The notes below the pieces were generated by a model. It searched no databases and was not told the DNA's origin. It was given only the letters and a program-made list of their open reading frames with translations. Positions 48,165-60,935 of a stretch of DNA of 64,000 bases are shown piece after piece. The number at the start of each line of letters is the position of its first letter. The first letter of the stretch is position 1. The stretch comes from Rhynchosporium graminicola (lineage: Eukaryota; Ascomycota; Leotiomycetes; Helotiales; Ploettnerulaceae), in contig FJUW01000004.1 of the NCBI GenBank assembly GCA_900074885.1, forward strand, positions 2,950,578 through 3,014,577. Reading direction: 5' to 3'. The translations under genes were made by a program, and so were the position numbers.

Positions 48165-50617
48165 CTACTTCCCCTCCTCCCCCTCAGTCTCCTCCTGAAT
48201 CGCCAAACGACTCGTACTACCCCCCGGATTCGCACCCAGACTACTGCGATTCTTCTTCTTCTTGTTCGCCGCGGAAAGCTTCGCGCTTTTAGAGTTCTTG
48301 TCATCCGTGTCTGCTTGCTGAGAGAAATCTTTCCATTTGCGCCAGCCGTCAAAGTCAATTAGGGCTTGCATGCAGCCCCATTCCATTACTTTACGTTCGA
48401 GCCAGACAAAATTGACGGGCTGGGAGGAGGGTTAGCTTATACGCCGAGAAGAACCGATTTTGACACTTCAAGATTGGGCTGGGTGGATTGGGGGGAGTAT
48501 AAAGGACATACCTTGGTCAAGAAATCATTACAGCCCGCCGCCAAAGCCTCGTGACGATCCGACTGCAAACTCGACGCCGTAAGCGCAACAATAATAACCG
48601 GACTCTTGAACAACACTGTACTCGGGAGTTTGTCCTCTCCCTCCGGCTCGTCTGCGGCCGTTTCCGGCGCTGAAGAGCTAGCACTACTACTGAAAACACC
48701 TATCGAATTCAGCCTCTCCAACCGTCTGATCTCCTTCGTAGCTTCCAGTCCACTCATGATAGGAAGTTGAATATCCATTAGCACGAGATGGAAACCGCCG
48801 GCTCGCCATTTATTCACTGCTTCACGACCGTTCATAGCAGTTTGCCAGCGTACCTTTAGTCGCTTCATAAATGCTTCCAAGAGTTTCAAGTTGATGATGT
48901 TGTCTTCGACGATGAGAACGTTGATCGGTGGGACGCCCCCGTTGAGCATACCTGCTGGGAGGGAGGGATGCTCAACCTTTGCTTTTTTAGATCTCTTGGG
49001 ATGGTTACTTTGGGGACGAGGAGATTGAACTCTCGGAGGAGGAGGAGTGGCGACGCGTTGGACCTGTGTTCCGAGTCCGATATCATTGGTTTGGGGCGCA
49101 GGGGGTGAGGGGAGGGGAGGTGCTACAGGGGGTGCACTGGATTTGTCTGATGCACTGGAGTGAGCTCTTGAACGCGATCCTCGCAGTAGTGCGTGCGTAC
49201 CATTGTTCAAGCTAGGCTGCTGCTGCTGTGACAGGCTGCCGATAACAGAAGGAGAGGATGTGTGCTGTCGACCAATTCGAGGTCTGTTGCTGTGATGTCT
49301 TCTTGAGGAGCCCCCAGGTGAGGGGAGGGCTGGGACATGACCTGTCGTGAGGACTGACATGGAATGTGCAGTCAGAGGATGGTGAGCATTCTGTCCGTTG
49401 ACACCAGCTGGGACACTGTGTGGAAGGTGTGGAGATGGTACTGCAGGAGGCATAGGAGGGAAGTAATCCGATCCATTCTCCGTGGGTCGTAACTCGTCGT
49501 AGTATATCCTCTGTGGTTGAGGACTGGGTTTGGGCGTCCTTTTGACTGGGACATCGATTACCAAGGCCTCATCAACAGTCTGCCCCCCAGGGAAATATGC
49601 ATCGAGCGTCCTACCCATCGGCTCCTCCGGCCCCAAAGTCCTCTCCTGCCGTTGTTCCCTAGGTATGATCCGTAACGTAACATCTGGGGCGTCGAAATTC
49701 CTTCCCAGGGAGTTGGCGTATTTCTTTAGGATCATATCGCGAACATCATCCACCAAATCATCCTCATGAATCGTGACCAGCGTCGCCGACGCAGCAGGGC
49801 GCTTGACCCATATCTTCCTGCTCACCATATTGCCACTGATAGTTGAGGGTCCGTTGTTTGCGAAGTAGTCGAGGATCGCAGGGTTGGATTGTGGTGGTAA
49901 TTCGGTCTCCAGGAGGGTCTTGATCAAAGTCGTCTGCTGGTGGGGCAGTAAGCTCTGTCGTCTTTGTGGTTCGGCAGGTCTCTTGATTGCAGCAGCAATG
50001 GTCGTAGTCTCACCTGGGCTCGTCACGAGTATTTTCCCGTTCCCTTTGCCTGTTGTAGAATCCGCTGGACTGATACTCCCATCCTCGTCTTCCTCTGGCA
50101 CAGGAAAGATATCGGTATTGGGCGTAGGAAAGTCTGCAGTCGAAAGGCTGTTTTGCTTGGAGTCGTCGAGGGTGGCTTCGGCGTCAAGGGCGAATGGTTG
50201 AAGGTAGGAAGGTGATGCTGTTGGTGGAGGTGTTGATGGAGGTGTTGATGGTAACGGTATTTCGCGACGATCGTTACTACAAGTACCCTGGATTTGGATT
50301 TGGAGCTGCTGGGTCAAGTTCTGCCCGGCGGCGTCCCGACTAAGATCCCTAGGTCCCTCACCAGCCTCAGCAACAGCCTCACCATCACTATTTCCAACCT
50401 CAGCTGATTCTTTTCGATCATTCTCTTCGATTGTCGTTCCTCCCCCAAGTGAAGGTATTTTATGACTCGCGCGCGATCTGACTGATCTGGCTTTACGACT
50501 CTGTTCCCCCCCTGGCGACGATGTAGAGGTCGTGGATTTCTGCGAGAAGCTCGATGCGTTTGAGTGTCTGCGGGTGAAGGCTGCGCGAAGCCTTGTTGTC
50601 AGATCTCCTATGGCCAT
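48165..50617 (-). CDS. ssk1: SSK1, response regulator of the HOG osmostress phosphorelay
   Basis: Exons 50617-48512 and 48419-48165 give 786 residues. The first ~560 residues are low-complexity, rich in S, P and Q. The receiver domain starts NVLIVEDNIINLKLL (about 566) with the acidic pair at 571-572, the phospho-acceptor Asp in LVLMDIQLP (about 615) and the conserved Lys at the splice junction (NDFLTK then PVNFVWLERK). An insertion of about 35 residues sits between receiver helices, as usual in fungal Ssk1. The C-terminal KVMEWGCMQALIDFDGWRKW is diagnostic. Ssk1 receives phosphate from the Sln1-type histidine kinase via Ypd1; the unphosphorylated form activates the MAPKKK above Hog1. Confidence 0.96.
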
Positions 50618-50750
50618 TGATTGATATGTTCAGATTGATTGATGGATTGATTGAATGAGTGAATGAATGAATGAGTGATTCGTGGTGTTGTGCTTCCAAC
50701 AAATACAGATCTTGCGCACCGATGGCCGCCGCGTGCCCTGTACGGTAGAG

Positions 50751-50775
50751 ACTGACTGACTGACTGACTGACTGA
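50751..50775. repeat. ACTG tetranucleotide repeat, about six units
   Basis: ACTGACTGACTGACTGACTG followed by ACTGA, about 135 bases upstream of the SSK1 start. GATT/GAAT-rich tetranucleotides lie between it and the gene. Confidence 0.95.
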
Positions 50776-51026
50776 TGTCACAGGCAATGGAATGGAATGC
50801 AGGTTGCGAAAGTCGCTCGCGCGTATGGCTGGTCAGTACGGAGTCTATGGACGCTGTGTGCTCTTATATGCTGGAGAATCGAATACAAGTAGTACTTATA
50901 CTGTATCAGGAGAGACAGAGTTGCACATAGGAAATAAAGGTGTCGCAATCATTCATTGCCTTAGTCCATGGTCAATAGCAATAGCCAATCGTGTGCCATT
51001 TCTTTTCTCTCCTTGAGATATTTGTT

Positions 51027-51221
51027 TTGCTTGCTTGCTTGCTTGCTTGCTTCTATGCCCTCTCCTCTTCTCCTCTCCTCTCCTCTCCTCTCCTCGCTAT
51101 CCAAGCCCAGACCTCTCCTCCCCTGTCCGTCTTTCTACAGCTCTCCTTCCCTTCCCATCCCTTCCCTTCCCATCCCATCCCTTCCCTTCCCTTCCCTTCC
51201 CTTCCCTTCCCTTCCCTTCTC
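51027..51221. repeat. Cluster of TTGC, TCTCC and TTCCC simple repeats (polypyrimidine)
   Basis: TTGC units at 51027-51052, TCCTC units at about 51060-51096 and TTCCC/ATCCC units at about 51141-51221. The second and third blocks are almost pure pyrimidine on the plus strand. Confidence 0.95.
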
Positions 51222-52233
51222 CATCACACGCCTCTCCTCTCTCCGGAGTTCAAATACGCAAAGCCTAAACCATAATATATATCCGCGCCCTGTCAATCAG
51301 CCGAAGATATAAAAGTTTATCTCCCAATCCAATTCAATACATCCATTCAACAATCCCACTCCACTCCACTCCTCTCCTCCCTCAACATCAAGATTTATTT
51401 CTACAATATCCTTCCTTGCTTAGAGACCAAACAGGACATCAAGTACTATCTATACCTACCTTACCGAAGCATACCTCCCGCTCTATCAGAATACTACATA
51501 TGTGCATCTCTACATACGGCATCTCTACATATGTCCATCTCTCAAGAAAGGACGTTACGCGATAAGTATACTTACAATATCTATGATTTTCACTCACCTC
51601 TTCTACCAATCGAACGGAATATTCACAATTCGCCGCTCTCACGCCATTCCCTGATTTCACGCGCCGAGGAGACCTGTTCGCAATCAGCCCTTGTCGATAA
51701 CGCATGCAATATATCCTTCCGGGGTCAACTCAACCGAGGCTGAGGCTGAGCAAGCTGTCCCCATTATCAAACTCTAATCAACACCAATGAAAAATGTAGT
51801 TGGCTGGCTGACTGCGTACTGCCTCGTCCGATGTCCTGGTTTTCAAATTCTTGGAAATGGAGGATACTTTGTGTAGAAACCTATCATCATGCCACAGCAT
51901 TTTTGTGCGTGATGTGTGTGCTGCACCGTCTCCCTCATCTCCTTACTGTGAGATTTTGCAACAAAACCACATAACGAAACATCCGAATAATGTTAATAAA
52001 TTAAAGTATTTTCTTGTCTTCCAATCTAACCCTCACGACTTTTGGATTTCTCATACAGTGCATTCTCTGCTCCCCACCAAGGTGTGCATTTCCGTCTCCA
52101 GCATTTTATTGGACCGTGCTGTCACGATCTTCCTAAATCCAGGATGATCTTCCCCTCTATCAAAGTTAAAAAAGACTCCCCTCTAACCTAGTCCCAGCAG
52201 ACGATTAGGCGACCCAGCAGAATCAAAACACAT

Positions 52234-54337
52234 TCACACATCCGTACCCCCCGGAAGACGAACGAGCTTATGTCCCAGGTGATTCGAAGGGGGAAGATGA
52301 TTATGATGCACAACCTTCGCCACAGCCTTTCCACTCATTTTCGAAGCATCAATACACGCTCTCGAATCATCATGACTATTAGCTTGGCAGCATTCAACAT
52401 TCTTCATCCATCGATTCTTGACCACCGTCGATATCGAAGCCCGTCTGGATGGATCGGGATTCAACATCGTCAGCAGGATGCGTCGAAGGGCTGGTGGGCT
52501 GATGTGTTGATCGAAGAAAGCCACATACGGGTAGTCTGATTCCGTAATATCCTTTTCTTCGGTGGAGTGTCCGCTAGTCCACTTTGTCCAGCCGCGGAAT
52601 AAGTCGTCGTACATAGGAGAGCTTCCTTCTTTGGCCTCGTTCCATAGAACTCCATTCGCGGTCATACAGAGCATCACGATGGCTGCGCCCCAGACGTCTA
52701 GAGGCCGAGGATCATACTCCTCTGCATGAATGGTCAGCCAGTTCCGCAGATCCTATCATCTGCTTACCTGTCTTTGCAATGACCTCCGGAGCGACGTATG
52801 GCGGGCTGCCACACATTCCAGGAGGACATAGTCGAACCTCGCCCATATCCTTACCACATTGACCACCTGCTGATCTCAGACCCGGATGCTTACCAGCGAA
52901 GACTTCGGAGACTCCAAAATCTGTAATCTTCAGCTTACTGTCCTTTGTAAGAAGCAGATTTTCCAGTTTGACGTCACGATGAGCGATGCCATGCGTGTGG
53001 AGGTAGTTCAGACCTTGGATAAGCTGCTTGAACAGGCAGAGTCGATCAACGAGATGATCTTCTCTGGAGAGGTACTTTTGGCTCACGAGACCGAAGAGAT
53101 CTCCTTGTTCACAGAACTCCATCACATGGTTCCATCTTCCATTATGCGTGCACAGGCGTATTGTCTCCACGATATTTGGATGATGGGTACTCTTGGCGAT
53201 TGAGTATTCTGACTTGACTTTCTGCTCGTAATCCTCCGTCTTTTCCTTTGAGGACTTCCCACGAAACTCCTTCACTGCAAAGGCTTCAATACCTCCTCTT
53301 CGGTGCATGAGTTTGACGTTGGCCGTAGCACCCTTCCCAATAGTCTTTCCTCTGCGTCCGATGATCTTGCTCTGATCGGAAAATTCCGAATATAGCTCTA
53401 CCTCATCGACAATGAACGTATCAGGGAGGTTCATACTCAATCGTCTTGACTTCAGTCCAGTACCTGTATGGGCCGCCATGCCCCAGACCTGCCTTGAAGG
53501 CAGCTGCACTTGTGAATCATCTTGAGTCAATTCTCGTGGCGTACTTGCAAGATCCATACTCGTGGCGCGATTCCTTCGGTCGGGGTTCGCTTCAGTCGGA
53601 GAGAAAGTGATTCTGTGCTTGATAAGTCTCTCTCGGATGCCATGACTGAACCCAGTAGAAGAACGATTTTTCTTCCTATCATTGGCGAGTGAAAGCTGTT
53701 CCAACGAAACTGGTGGGTGCTGCTTGCTCGCGTCCATCGGTGATGCAGGAGATACTGGAGAAGACTTTGTGATATCGTTTGCGTGTGCTGTCATTCTACG
53801 CATAGGGCGACGGTATTCTCTAGAGATCCCAAGTCCTGGTTCATCAGATGGACCAATGCCTGTTCCTCGAGGCGGCGGGGATTCGAGGTTTGCAGGAGTT
53901 ATTTTTTCTGACTGAGTAGCACTCCGTCTAAACAATCCTGATAAACCTTTCCTGACATGTGGTCTATCGTGTGCTGTACTTCTTCTAGGAATAGGTATGT
54001 CCTGTTCACGTTGATCTTCCTTCTCGGGTTCTGGGACTGGATTGGATGTGTTAGCGACAAAGGCTGGAATTGATAAGGAGTTTTGATAATCGTCGGTTTT
54101 ATCCCACTTCTCCAGTGTTGGTTGCATATTCCGACTTTTTGTAGGTGTGGTAGGTCCATCTGGTGTACTTCGATATGTTTCAATAGCTTCCTCCTCTGGT
54201 ATCGGCATCGTCAAAGCCACAGGACGCGATTGTGACGACGAGAAATAGCTTGGACTCGACTTGTCGCTTCTCGGCTGTGGGTGACCATCATTTGAAGGTT
54301 TATCGGGGCCGTGTGGCATGGTAGGCTGCGGTGTCAT
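52234..54337 (-). CDS. HAL4/HAL5-type Ser/Thr protein kinase
   Basis: Exons 54337-52768 and 52721-52234 give 685 residues. The first ~320 residues are disordered, S/P/T-rich. The kinase domain has the glycine loop IGKGATANVKL, the ATP lysine in FAVKEF (about 356), HRDVKLEN (453-460), DFG at 473 and the APE-like YVAPEV. The insert RLCPPGMCGSPPYVAPE and the post-splice EYDPRPLDVWGAAIVML are typical of the fungal HAL/NPR kinase group. In yeast, Hal4/Hal5 kinases stabilise potassium transporters and salt tolerance; carry-over of that role is inference. It lies near SSK1, on the same strand. Confidence 0.9.
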
Positions 54338-56247
54338 TGTGATTAGCTGCGTCGTAGTAGACGTGAGACAATACAGGGAACTCTGGAAGCTGTATGGAAG
54401 TTCGACGAAGTAGAGAGAAGATCAGCGGTCCGATTTTCGTGCTGAAAGATCCTCTGACGTCTGTTCCGATTCTTCTAGAGGTGGATTCCGAATGGCTTCT
54501 CGATGATATAGTTGTTGGGCCCCGTATGTACTCAGTATTGGAAAATTCTCTTTGTGACAGCAGCGTTGGATATCTCAGCGCTATGAGGAGGGTCGTTGGA
54601 GTAGGTCGATTTGATGTTCGGCGGGTAGCTGGGTAGCTCTAGCTCTGACGTAGATACGATCTCTGGTCTAGGTCCGGAGAGGTTTTCGATTAACCTCGGA
54701 TGGGTAACAAGAGGCCTGGATACTAGGTAGGTACCTAAGTATAGAGGTTCAGCTGCGAGAAAGATGTTTGGCTGGAATATTGAGAATTCAATGGCGATTA
54801 CCCGGAGATACGGAGAATGAGCGTAGAAGTCGTGTTGTGCAATTTGTTCGAATCTTCGAAAGATAGAAAGGAAAAAGAGCAGCGTATGCAGAAATATTCT
54901 TGGGAAAGAGGATAGAACTGTGGAAAGTGTCGAAGCCACAATCCGAATACAAAAGGTACTGTCGAAGGGCAAGGACAGTCAAATTACTGCCTCCCTCGAA
55001 ATGAAGTTGTAGAAAGAGCGAAATAAAGGCTAGGAGTAACTAGATAGAGCAAGTTTGAAAGTCACCGACCAAAAAAATTCGGTGGGGCAGACTATACTCG
55101 CTTCTCGGAATTCACTTTACGAGGAAGGCGCGGTCTACCAATTACGTCAGCGCCCTCACGGCTTGTTGATAGTCTTCGAACTTCGCTGTCAGCGAGCAGC
55201 AATCAGCCTGTCAATATTGCATCAAACCTGTAATGGATATCTACCTTTAATTGCAAAACTCATGTCATTGGAGTCATATTCAACCTCCTCACAAGTCACA
55301 GCTTACTGTCTTTTGTTTACGCTCCTAGGATTAAGCGAGAGTGATCTGCCAATTATTTATTACATTTGAAATTACGTGAAGATCTGTATACTACTTCAAT
55401 GAAGCTTTTAAGTAAACTGTGATTAGACTAGACTTGAATGTGTTATCACTTTATGTAGACCTGCACATGACACTCCCTCCAAATGACTACAGTCAATTAT
55501 CCTTGTTCGCATCCTTCCCACCTCGATATTGTCTAAGTTTGTAATCAAAGCCTCTACTCGGACATGAGCACAGTATTCTTAGTCCTCTATTTTGTTAGAT
55601 AGTTGAGGAGAAAAGCCATTGGCGGCCGCCGTCGTTTCGATGATGTAAATGATAGAATAGGTCAGCTACATAGGTTTCACTCTTCTCAGGAATGTGGAGC
55701 TGAAAGTGAAATGTCCGTGGTGAGATATCCTCGTTACAATCGAGTATTTTGATGTAGCTGACGGACAGACTCTTCACGCAACGGGAATGGAATGCTTAGA
55801 GGCGTATAGACTTAAAGTCTCTTGGAAGAGAGATGAGTTTGCTGTTTTGGCACGGACTGTTGAGCAGGAGGCTTAAAGACTAACCATTATTTGGTACATT
55901 TCGATTTGGGATGACAGGTTTGAAGGGAAAAGACTATTGACGAATTTTTCTTTAAACTTGAATGCGGGGTTAGTCTGATACATTCTACTTTCGAATTGAA
56001 ATAAATCGGGGTTTTGACCTGAATCTTCTTCAAGAACTTTAGCTCATAACACAAGCCTTTGGTTGTTCGAGGCTTTATTTACTTCATCAGGAAGGCACAA
56101 TTTGCCGAGGCAGCTGCTTGTTCTGTAGCTCCTTCCCGAACTGCAGCCCTTCACTTGATCTATGTGTCTCGTCGTGGACGGTTTCCTCCAAGTTTCACGT
56201 CGCAGGGTATATCATCAGCACTGAAGCATTCTTTCACCGACAAAAAA
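54338..56247. other. Intergenic between divergent kinase and SET genes
   Basis: The first ~700 bases are kinase upstream region and carry a non-credible 146-codon ORF on the kinase strand. No gene was supported elsewhere. Confidence 0.45.
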
Positions 56248-57258
56248 ATGACTGCAACTTGTGTGCGCGACGCGAAACAGATTTCATACGAGCTCTTTGG
56301 AGAGAAATTGAGATTGATTCAACAATGCTTTTCTGAAACACAGCCAGGAATCGAAAAGCATTGGTTCTATAGCAAACGCCCATCAAAAGTAGAACTTGCT
56401 ATGAGCTTAGCGGATTACATAGACTGGAGCCCGAATTCGATCCTCATCCCTGGAAAAGACTTCAAGGCGATCCGGCGCAGTTTCGAGCGCTGCTGTAAGT
56501 GATGAACGCCCTATCCTTCCTCACGTCTGCACTGCGGGGATTGTGGACACTTTGACTTGATCTGGGTAAATTGACTGATGTGTACGGTCGCAGGGGATAA
56601 ATACTATAAGTTACAAGTTCCTGCTAACGATTTCATGCAATTTTCCGAACGGGACCCCTACAAGCTTGTCGTGGTTCCAGGCAAGGGACGAGGCTTGATC
56701 GCTAGTCGAGATCTCAAAGGTGGAGAGAAGATTCTGGAAGAATCACCTATGGTCACTTTACCTCAGAACTACGACATCGGATTGCTTTTCTTGCTGCCTC
56801 AGCAAGCCTTGGAGGCGGTTTTTATGCTGCACAACGAGATTCCAGATTTTTGCTACAACCGATGGTTGGATAGATCACCATATACGCGACTATCGAAGTA
56901 TCTGAGGGGGATTATCAATTCGAACATATGCAGAGTTTTGGACATCAATGACAGTCCAAGGATGGTGCTCCCTATGACTGGTTCTTTGTTCAACCACGAC
57001 AACAAACCGAACACAAGTCGCAAGTGGAATAAGAGAGGCGAGAAAATGTTATTCAAAATCATACGTGATGTCAAAATGGGAGAAGAGCTGGTGATAGATT
57101 ATTGTCCTCCTAGTACCGTTAGGTGTAATATAGATCGGGATGTAATTCTCCGGAGTCGTGGTCTGTGGTCTGGAACAGTTACCGAGGGTGGGCTGGTATG
57201 TAATGCTGCTCATCTGGGCTATGGACCCTTTCCAAGTCCTTTGATGCACCTAAGCTGA
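56248..57258 (+). CDS. SET-domain protein
   Basis: Exons 56248-56494 and 56594-57258 give 303 residues. ATG 56248 (context AAAAAAATGACT) is used because the upstream in-frame start at 56059 is TTG. The first ~110 residues are helical without a known motif. The SET domain runs from about 112 to 260: KLVVVPGKGRGLIASRDLKG, GSLFNHDNKPNTSR in the place of the NHSCxPN motif, and GEELVIDY near the end. Such fungal SET proteins (SMYD/SET5-like) methylate lysines on histones or other proteins; the target is unknown. No post-SET cysteine cluster and no MYND zinc finger are visible. Confidence 0.88.
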
Positions 57259-58452
57259 ACGTGAGATTAGGAATGGGTCCGAGGAACGAAACGCGGCTAC
57301 GAAGAAGTGAACTGAGCACCTATCACTCGTCAAAAGTTGAATACTGTATGTATCGCGAGTTGGAAATTTTAGTGACTGCAGGCTCTTACGGAGTGGTAAT
57401 ATAAATAGAGGACGAAAACATTTTATCACTCTTTCTCAAGTTGCGAGTTGTAATATTGTTCAAAGCCCTTCATAGCGGCATAATGTACAATAAGTCTACT
57501 GTCTTTTCTCATCGTTCGCAAGAGTAGGCCAGTTGATGGCGAAATTCCTGAGCTAGCCAAATTGATAAAACACGATTAATGATAGATGAGTAGTAGTAGA
57601 TTTTGGAGGCGCGTCTCGTTAGACCCCTGCCACGACTCCTGAAAGATCCGCTACTACTCAAGGTAACCCTCATTTCAACTATGTGTAGATCGTCCCGTGT
57701 TGACCATTAAGGAAGCTTCGGAACCAGACAAGAGTAAACGAGAAGACGAAATTAGATCTCACATCTAGTATCAAGGCCATGGGGCAAGTGCTTGGAAAAG
57801 CCAAGAACGCAATTAATCGTTAAATTCGAAATGGAGCTCTAGATTATCTCGTCTGCTGAGGTGAAAAATCGCGAGAATCGGGGAAATGGTGCTCGCTGCA
57901 AGGCTTCTATAGCTCGAGACTAGCTTAGGAGAGGCACATCTTTAGGACAGGCTCGCTAGATGTTCATACGATTACAATATCGTTGGTTGTGTTGCAAGAT
58001 AAGACTTTGCGTCAAGACTGAGAAAAACATCCGGGTAAAGTAACCAGAACGGATCATGATGAAGGCTATAAGTAGCAGCACATATAGTAAACCCCCCCCG
58101 TGATATCAAAAATACCAAAAAATATCGATTAATCAGAAACATTTCCTAGTTATTGAAGTTCCACGAGACGTGTTTTAAGCGTTCGGAGGCTGAAGAATCG
58201 TGCTACTAAAAGTTACAACTTCTAATGCTCCTTCTCATAGTATCTCGGGCTCTGAAAACGGGTCGCTAGGAAAGCTATAATAATGTAGTGCTTATAGTAG
58301 CGATATTTCTGGTATACGTGACACGGGATGCGAATTAGGGTTCGAGGTGGAAGGTAAACGCGTCGGAGATTAGAAGGTAGGAGGCTAGTACGATAGATGA
58401 ACTCTATCGATTACAGAGTTCATGAAAGCGTTTTTATAAAGCTGATATTCAG
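57259..58452. other. Gene-poor, TA-rich stretch
   Basis: After the SET gene's 3' flank the sequence becomes stop-rich in all frames, with a C9 run at 58090. It may be a RIP-degraded element, but nothing identifies one. Confidence 0.4.
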
Positions 58453-58918
58453 AAAGCCTAACGGTGAATCGAACAAAGTGTCAAGATCCTTATGACCGGG
58501 AGGATGGATCAGATGAACGCTATGAATCATTTCTGGCATCACTAGCTGGAGCAGGTAAGCTTCTGTCAGACAATTTGGCTAGAGGTGTTTATTTTGGCTG
58601 ATATTATACCAGATAGTTGAATTTCTGTTTGACTTCAAAGCGGAGCCGAGAGTCGACATATCATTCATAGGACTCGCAACCCGGACTCTTGTGATGAAGT
58701 GGTATGAGAAATTCGAGTACCAAATATTTCAGGGTGAAGCAACTAGCGCGCCGACTTTAGACATCAACGTTCAAATACTGGAGAGAAAAGAGCCTTTCGG
58801 TTCCGAAGGAGCTTCTCAGGCATGCACAACGAGCTCGAAGTTTGTACCACGCATGTTCTCCAAAGGGGTGTGCATAGGCAGACGTTATTTGTCAGACTTC
58901 CCCCAAAACCTGATTTGA
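58453..58918 (+). CDS. Two exons of an unrecognised gene, 5' part missing
   Basis: Exon 58453-58554 follows a GCTGATATTCAG acceptor. It ends at a GTAAGC donor and joins 58617-58918 through a CAGATAG acceptor. The joined frame reads on without interruption for about 134 codons (for example DPYDREDGSDERYESFLASL, then RVDISFIGLATRTLVMKWYE) to TGA 58916-58918. Composition is protein-like and three splice sites agree with the frame. No ATG or convincing upstream exon was found, so the gene is either 5'-truncated, decayed, or has a first exon I cannot place. No family recognised. Confidence 0.45.
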
Positions 58919-60935
58919 GATGCTTTCTCCAATACACTATATGCTGAAATATGCCGAGCATTTCCTAAAAGGGAGTGTCCTATCATTGTAAGCTATACAT
59001 ATTCGGAGGAGGGACCCTGATTTATGGTCCAGTTGGAAAAATTGAACATTTGGAGGAGGCGTTGAAGCGCAAGGTTAAGGGATGATCTTTATGCATCCTC
59101 CAGCCGCTACTTGATACTAGTAAGTTGTGTCGAAATCTGAAGCCGTGATGGTTCCACACCCCTTGCTTTGTTGTATAATGTAGTATGGATCTGGGAGTGT
59201 GGAGGTTTTTACCACAACTTCTCTCCCGCCAGAGACACAACGAAAGGAGATCTGTACAAAAGTAAGAGAGAACAGTGATTGAGACCTATAGAATGAAACT
59301 ATTATATACTATAAACTAGCTCCCTTTCTTCCCTATAGGCTGAGCAATAGCAATCACTACTTCCATAAGATATAGATCATCTTCTCGCTGTACGCCTCTT
59401 AGCAATTCATGATAAAATACTAAAATAAACCGACAGAACTTATCTATATTCTGGTTCGAATCCGCATCAGGCACACACTCACCGGCAATTCTGCACGCAG
59501 GGTGCTCTTAATAAACGCTTCCACCTACTCTTCTTCGACTTCCCTCGTGCTTTCTATCCGCGAGCAAATGTCGTTTACTCTCGGGTCGGTTCTTCTCGTC
59601 GAAACGGACACGTAACTTCCCCTCCGGTCTCCATACACAGAAGAGAACAGGGAGTATTTCATGCATGCATCGCCTTGAAGGTGCTGGAAGACTCTTTCGG
59701 AGAGAAATCGTGAGTGAGAGCGATGACCGGCTCCAGAGGTTCGTGGCGAGATGCGTATCCCTCCGCGTAATCTCAACAACGTCCTCTGAGAGTCAGATAA
59801 TACGAGGTATCGTCAATTTGCATAGACATGGCGGGTTCTTCATCAGAACGTCCAGTGAGGAAAAACCGAAAGTCGTGCCGATGCCAGCAATTAGCTGCCG
59901 GGCTGGATACCGGAAGCATTCCCCTTCAGTCTTGTTGCAATTTAATATGCTACGAGCCACGCTTTCCAACCTACAATTCATCTTCGCATCCCCGAATATT
60001 TTCAAGTGGCCTTTGCTGTCTTCGAAGGCGGCGCATCCCAGACGCGCCACACCAACGCCACCTCAAGCCCGGGACACGGAGCAGGTACTCTTTGCTGGTG
60101 AACACGTCTAGAATTGCCATAGTAATAAGGTAGAGAGCTGATAGTGTCTCCCCAAAAAAAAACCCAGATTCCGCACGGCTAAAGCTCGCTCGCTGTTCAA
60201 GGACATGTATCAGCAATTAGCATTATGCCTTCGTCAAATGCAGGCAAGAGTCAAAAGTGCTTTCCCGTCCACCTAGGCTCAATCGCTCATCGCTCATCGC
60301 TCATCGCTCATCGCTCATCGCTCAAAGCCATCAAAGCCAGTAATCTAAAGGCTCTAGAGCCGTTTCCAGACTCCAGTCGTACACATTTGGTAAACCCGAA
60401 GGTGGTCGGCCCGCGCTTCGACTTGTAGGACTTCTTCAGCTGGTCAATAACCACTTGGTATGAGAGCTCTGGCGATAGTCAGGCACGTGTGGAAGAAGAG
60501 GAATCACGACATACGTCGCGTGTACGAGAATGAAGTCACATTGGTTCTGATTGCCTTGATCAGTCACGAAGCACGACGTGGAAGCGAAGGAGAATCCCAT
60601 GTACAACTATCCAAAGGGGTTTTTTGGTAGCTAATCAGGGAATGTCCATCCCATCCCATCCTTCTGACTTTCAAGTTCAGAGCCGAGAGCAAGACGCGCA
60701 CTGTTTCGGCAGCTTTGGATGAAGGACTTGTTATCTATAATATATTACAGCCTGGTGTTGCTGTGTATACATGTGACCGTTTCCATATATGCAATACACA
60801 GCCGCTCAGCAGGAAAATGTCACGCTACTAGTATCTAATCCCCAAACGCCTGACGAGACTTCGTGAAAACCGCATTCTCATATCTACAGAGAAGTATAAT
60901 TTATAATTCCAATGTCTCCAAACTTCACACTTTCC
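58919..60935. other. Intergenic, competing weak ORFs
   Basis: ORFs of 80-150 codons overlap on both strands at 59.5-60.2 kb; none has a recognisable motif and I could not choose between them. A heptamer repeat lies at 60.28 kb. Confidence 0.4.
60283..60324. repeat. Six tandem TCGCTCA heptamers
   Basis: An uninterrupted run of TCGCTCA units, 42 bases. Length is likely polymorphic. Confidence 0.95.

Larger units (their letters stand above)
50618..52233. other. SSK1 upstream region with simple repeats
   Basis: No gene seen. It contains several microsatellites and a long purine/pyrimidine block, then the 3' flank of the kinase gene. Confidence 0.5.

Noticed and set aside
59451..59464. CTGGTTCGAATCCG, a match to the tRNA B-box
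   Set aside because: The flanking bases do not form a full T stem, and no A box or acceptor stem could be found upstream.
59525..60133. Overlapping ORFs of 84-148 codons on both strands
   Set aside because: They contradict each other and no motif or splice pattern favours one.
60283..60324. CRISPR-like array
   Set aside because: Contiguous 7-bp repeats without spacers: a simple tandem repeat.
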